From positions 344,047,265 through 344,111,264 of the forward strand of contig NC_041394.2 of the NCBI RefSeq assembly GCF_900747795.2: a stretch of DNA of 64,000 nt. Direction: 5' to 3'. Positions 62,180-64,000 of this stretch are shown one piece after another (position 1 is the first letter of the stretch; each line of letters opens with the position of its first letter). A program made the translations under genes and the position numbers. A model generated the notes under the pieces. That model saw only the letters and a program-made list of their open reading frames with translations. It made no database searches and was not told the DNA's origin. This DNA is from Erpetoichthys calabaricus. Its lineage: Eukaryota; Chordata; Cladistia; Polypteriformes; Polypteridae.

Positions 62180-62400
62180 GACTTAAAACCACCCCAGTCA
62201 GTGTCAGATGTGTTGGTCTGGAGATTGAAAGATCAAGTAAAGTCAGGAGTATTAAAAGCAGGTGCATATATATAAGCCCTTTTCAAGTCAATGAATGCTG
62301 TTTCAGCCTCAGGGATCCACATCAATATGTTAGGGGTCCGCTTTGAGTTAAATTAATCAAACACTTTGAAATCAGTTGCTGCCTTTTCTTTCACAGTAAG
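62180..62400 (-). mobile_element. Ty3/gypsy pol fragment, opposite orientation
   Basis: The minus strand shows the end of RT and the start of RNase H from a gypsy element. Short, old and broken. It faces the plus-strand fossil at 60800-61835. Confidence 0.55.
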
Positions 62401-62609
62401 GAATTGCTGTTTCAGTTATTTTTAACTATTCATCACTATGACGCCAGTTATTTACTTATAGAGATGCAAGTATCTAATTTTGAATACAGATATTTTTTTT
62501 CAATAAATAGGGACAAAAAGAAAAGCTTGTAAACAAACTGTGGGAAAATTGGATTTTACTTCATAATTGGTTTTAATAACATTGCTATTTTCCACTAAAT
62601 AGTATCATT

Positions 62610-62824
<215 letters not shown>

Positions 62825-63109
62825 TTTCATTTTGGAGATATTTCAAATATTAAACGAATGTCGATCATCAGGCTAACTGTACCTCGGTAAATTAGCTCTG
62901 AACCAATCCAACTAATTCCATTTGCTAAATCCCTCTGCTAAAGTTTTCTCTTTTTACTCCTCCTGCCCTTGTTCACATTCGAGGATTAGCAATATTTTCA
63001 TTTTGCAATCGCTAGCAGCTTTGTTGTTCATTTCTGCATTGGAATTGCCTCACTGATAGATCATAGATCATCCACAATTCAAATTGTTCTCCTGAATCTT
63101 TTTTGTGTC

Positions 63110-64000
63110 CCTGCTGATGTCAATGTCAATTTATTTATATAGCACATTTAAAACAAACATAGTAATGCTGTGGCCAAAGTGCTTTACAAAAAAAGAACAA
63201 ATTAACAAAAAACATAAATAGAAATAAAATATATGAACATAAAATAAAATACATAATAAATAGAAGTAATGTTATATACATAAAAAATAGAAGTAATGTT
63301 ATATAATGACAAAGAGGAAACCATCAGTATTACTGAAGGTCACGGAATGCAAGTGAATAGAAATGAGTCTTTAATCTTGTTTTAAACAGTTCAATTGTAG
63401 ACGACTCCTTTATATGATGAGGTAAAGAGTTCCACAGGCGAGGCGCAACAGCTGCAAAAGCCCTGTCCCCCTTGGCTTTACACTTGGTACGAGGGACAAC
63501 CAGAGACAGCTGACCAGAAGATCTAAGCACTCTAGATGGCTGGTGTAAAACACACAATTCGGATAAATAGGCAGAAGCAAGCCCATGTAAAGATTTAAAA
63601 ACTAGCAGCAAGATTTTAAAATCAATTCGAAAACTGACAGGCAGCCAGTGTAAAGAAGTTAAAATAGGAGCGACAGAGTCATACTTTCTTGCCCCAACCA
63701 GAAAGCGAGTGGCAGCATTTTGGACCAACTGTAACCTGTGTATCATGCATTTGTTAATCCCAGAATACAGCGAGTTGCAGTAATCGAGGCGAGAAAAAAA
63801 AAAACGCACGAGTAGCTATCTCAAGATCCCTAGAAGATAAAAAAGGCTTTATCTTACCTAATAGATGAAGTTGGAAAAAGCAACTCTTGACTACAGAATT
63901 TACTTGTTTCTCAAAAGAGAGGTTACTATCAAAGGTAACACCAAGATTGTGGACTTGAGGTTTGGAAAAGACAGAGAAAGAGCCAAGAAGTCCAAGACCA
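63110..64000 (-). mobile_element. L2/Rex1-like LINE, runs off the window end
   Basis: Minus-strand RT C-terminal region: FFFSRLDYCNSLYSGINKCM, LQLVQNAATRFLVGARKYDS, SLHWLPVSFRIDFKILLLVF and RAFAAVAPRLWNSLPHHIKE; upstream (63840-64000) reads VHNLGVTF and FEKQVNSVVKSCFFQLH. A frame change sits at the A run near 63794. The 3' end is AAATGTGCTATATAAATAAA near 63130. It is younger than most copies here. Confidence 0.92.

Overview
This window is intron-containing vertebrate DNA, dense with repeats. The best guess is a non-teleost ray-finned fish such as a bichir or reedfish. That is an inference from three things: V-SINE copies ending in (GGAT)n, LINEs whose 3' tails are (TCTA)n, and a zinc-finger gene with an acidic N-terminal exon of a kind recalled from polypterid fish. 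There are no bacterial-type operons, and no tRNA or rRNA genes were seen.

Three host genes can be supported. (1) A C2H2 zinc-finger gene on the minus strand (7.9-11.15 kb) has two possible 5' noncoding exons at about 15.7 and 18.8 kb. (2) A decayed BEN-domain-like gene lies on the plus strand (22.86-25.91 kb), its exon phases still matching, with a Helitron in its first visible intron. (3) A minus-strand gene from 54.04 down to 39.41 kb begins as a TRIM protein (RING, two B-boxes, coiled coil; exons of 591, 96, 234 and 160 nt). No B30.2/SPRY exon follows. Instead there is a 60-nt phase 1-1 exon and three immunoglobulin C1-set exons (363, 351 and 347 nt). Every junction is in phase, the eight coding segments sum to 2,202 nt (733 aa plus stop), and a poly(A) signal follows the stop. 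An interferon-response-type motif (GAAAGTGAAAGT) sits about 50 bp above the start codon. The simplest reading is an interferon-inducible cytosolic TRIM with Ig C1 domains in place of SPRY. The alternative is a truncated TRIM beside a partial Ig gene; transcript data would decide.

The rest is mostly repeats. 0-6.4 kb: an internally deleted L2-like LINE, a possible hAT relic and a Ty3/gypsy fossil mosaic. 9.5-20.7 kb: a perfect 70-bp palindrome, a SINE, an RTE LINE, a Tc1 element carrying a nested LINE, a MITE, a long foldback element and a (TCTA)-tailed LINE. 26-34 kb: LTR-like sequences, a gypsy fossil, an L2-like LINE and a CR1-like LINE. 40.8-53 kb: TRIM introns with Tc1, V-SINE and LINE insertions. 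54-64 kb: a LINE holding two V-SINEs at one target, a Tc1 element holding a hAT MITE, gypsy fragments in opposite orientations and another L2-like LINE running off the end.
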